In this document: positions 8,101 through 8,258 of the stretch, piece by piece
Position numbering within the stretch: the first letter of the stretch is position 1
Layout of the letters: each line of letters starts with the position of its first letter
Source: Flavobacteriales bacterium
GTDB taxonomy: Bacteria > Bacteroidota > Bacteroidia > Flavobacteriales > BACL11
DNA length: 8,258 nucleotides
Reading direction: 5' to 3'
NCBI GenBank assembly: GCA_018675825.1
Contig: JABGXK010000131.1
Coordinates: 1 to 8,258 of the forward strand
The notes under the pieces: generated by a model
Database searches by the model: none
The model's input: only the letters and a program-made list of their open reading frames with translations
Told to the model about the DNA's origin: nothing
Made by a program: the position numbers and the translations under genes

Positions 8101-8258
8101 GAATCAATTCAAACCACCATTTTGAATAGATTAATGCTTTTGCAGAAACTCTTCCAAAATCATTTTCAATAAATGTAGCATAACCAATAACTGATGCAAA
8201 TAATAAAATTAAAAACGTTGCTAATTTTACAGATAATATGAATTGTATTAAGCGTTTA
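5156..8258 (-). CDS. ccsBA: Fused cytochrome c maturation protein CcsBA (5' end just outside window)
   Basis: This membrane protein carries out System II cytochrome c maturation: it exports heme and attaches it to apocytochrome c outside the inner membrane. The frame is open to the window edge, giving 1033 visible codons. Only a few residues seem to be missing, since the visible start (KRLIQFILSVKLATF) already leads into the first membrane helix. Residues are counted from the first whole codon at 8257. The CcsB/ResB part has helices near 8-28, 42-62 and 75-95, a large extracytoplasmic region, and a helix near 420-443. A signal-like helix (459-478) and a second extracytoplasmic region (479-730) precede a multi-helix CcsA part. 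The heme-handling WWD domain is WGRYWGWDPKETW (933-945). Candidate heme-ligand histidines are H81 and H958 (membrane) and H860 and H997 (periplasmic), at positions expected for the family. The TTG at 8107 is internal and not the start. Confidence 0.93.
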   Translation of the reverse strand, partial: KRLIQFILSVKLATFLILLFASVIGYATFIENDFGRVSAKALIYSKWWFELILLILTVSLIYNLKRYNLFRKEKLAVLTFHLAFIVILIGSGITRYYSFEGMMHIREGDESNIIVSDDVFLQLKVDNRKVQLEYDKKLFLSGISNNNFSIPINFLDNDISIDYVDFLPNVRDTFKISDDGVRTLHLIVPGDNGMQSEYLKDKEQKKIKGFIFTFNNPIIGAINISSDDSLLVCNAPYDIGSMKMADRIMNSYDPNSSFLLSRKTLYSVNDLNFVLKEIIDGGKDEIYSFSKVMKDGSNDALIVNVNCNEDSKIVTLIGGKGFKSNPNEFIVGGIHFNLSYGSKNYYTPFRIMLRDFQLERYPGSMSPASFAAEVTVKDGGYKKDFRIFMNNVLDYKGYRFFQSSYDQDEKGTVLSVNHDMVGTLVSYFGYSLLALGMLMVFFTSKTRFSYLGRQLNKIKGKITILLFGCFSFIASANAYNSDSLSIKDIIAYNSDSVILANTINYDHIINFESLLIQDIGGRIKPINTVCSEYLRKISRKNKIANQTSTQVILGMIKNPKIWSHVPMIKVSHEKLKLLLETTEDRVSFRSFFNESGDYKLKDEVKKVNSKAPINRGKYDKDIISVDERINICFTIYNGDIFRLFPLANDSNNTWYTARESGIFSSKDSLFVSNIMLMYMNSLDKAIFDDNWSTCDSVVSYISKFQYRYGNQVMPQNYKVKLEVLYNKLNIFSNLFIYYFIVGLILLILLLIQIFNNKILLFPIKLILCFIFFGFFFQTLGLASRWIISGHAPWSNGYESMIYIAWATMLAGIIFSRRSKMTLAATTIVTSLFLMVAHLNWLDPEITNLVPVLNSYWLMIHVAIITASYGFLALGAVLGLFSLWLIIFSNKNNLSRLKNTIKELTLINERTITIGLFMLAIGTFLGGVWANESWGRYWGWDPKETWALVSVLVYVFILHMRLIPALSGFYIFNLASLIGISSIIMTYFGVNYYLSGLHSYAAGDPMPIPSFVWYLLALTIVTAILAKWKFNKYY
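6770..6827 (-). repeat. In-frame direct repeat within ccsBA (19 nt, 39-nt period)
   Basis: The 19 bases ACTATCAGAATTATATGCA occur at 6770-6788 and again, identically, at 6809-6827. The 39-nt period is exactly 13 codons, so the protein reads AYNSDS twice (visible residues 478-483 and 491-496) without a frame change. The bases between the copies have diverged. It lies directly after the internal signal-like helix, in what is probably a flexible linker. Confidence 0.85.

Noticed and set aside
8105..8107. TTG as the start codon of the cytochrome c maturation gene
   Set aside because: The same frame continues without a stop to the window edge, and the extra 50 codons encode a first membrane helix and an IENDFG...KALIYSKWWFE segment typical of this family.
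1..8258. CRISPR array, insertion sequence, phage or defence genes
   Set aside because: No regularly spaced repeats, transposase, terminal inverted repeats, integrase or known defence domains are seen. All coding sequence is accounted for by housekeeping or secreted-protein genes.

Overview
The window comes from a very AT-rich member of the Bacteroidota, most likely a marine-type flavobacterium. Four signs agree: a secreted protein with a C-terminal type IX secretion (T9SS) sorting domain; a fused CcsB-CcsA cytochrome c maturation protein of the Bacteroidota kind; a BshB1-type bacillithiol deacetylase; and Bacteroidota promoter elements (TAnnTTTG) with A-rich leaders instead of Shine-Dalgarno sites.

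Layout. Positions 1-191 hold the last 62 codons of a thioredoxin-fold protein (+). A tRNA-His(GTG) gene follows on the minus strand with its own hairpin terminator, whose U-tract overlaps the end of the thioredoxin-like gene. A 64-bp divergent spacer (299-362) carries two oppositely oriented TATATTTG elements, one for the tRNA and one for a CopA-type Cu(+)-exporting P-type ATPase (363-2456). The ATPase is followed after 36 nt by a 637-residue secreted beta-propeller-like protein with Asp-box repeats and a T9SS sorting domain (2493-4406). A strong bidirectional terminator (4424-4460) separates this plus-strand pair from a minus-strand pair in which ccsBA (from beyond 8258 down to 5156) overlaps bshB1 (5156-4455) by one base. 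There is no gene-free stretch longer than 300 bases.

How the genes relate. CopA removes cytosolic copper, bacillithiol is a low-molecular-weight thiol that can buffer metals and protect protein thiols, and CcsBA exports heme and ligates it to c-type cytochromes. All three touch copper, thiol and heme chemistry at the cell envelope, but only ccsBA and bshB1 look like a translationally linked unit, and the thematic link to copA is inference. The function of the secreted propeller protein is unknown.

Nothing here is clearly a new multi-gene system. The points most worth a second look are an Asp in place of the usual Ser in the last membrane helix of the copper ATPase, the apparently leaderless copA start, EF-hand-like calcium loops inside the secreted propeller, the ccsBA/bshB1 coupling, and a recent in-frame 13-codon duplication next to an internal signal-peptide-like segment in CcsBA.
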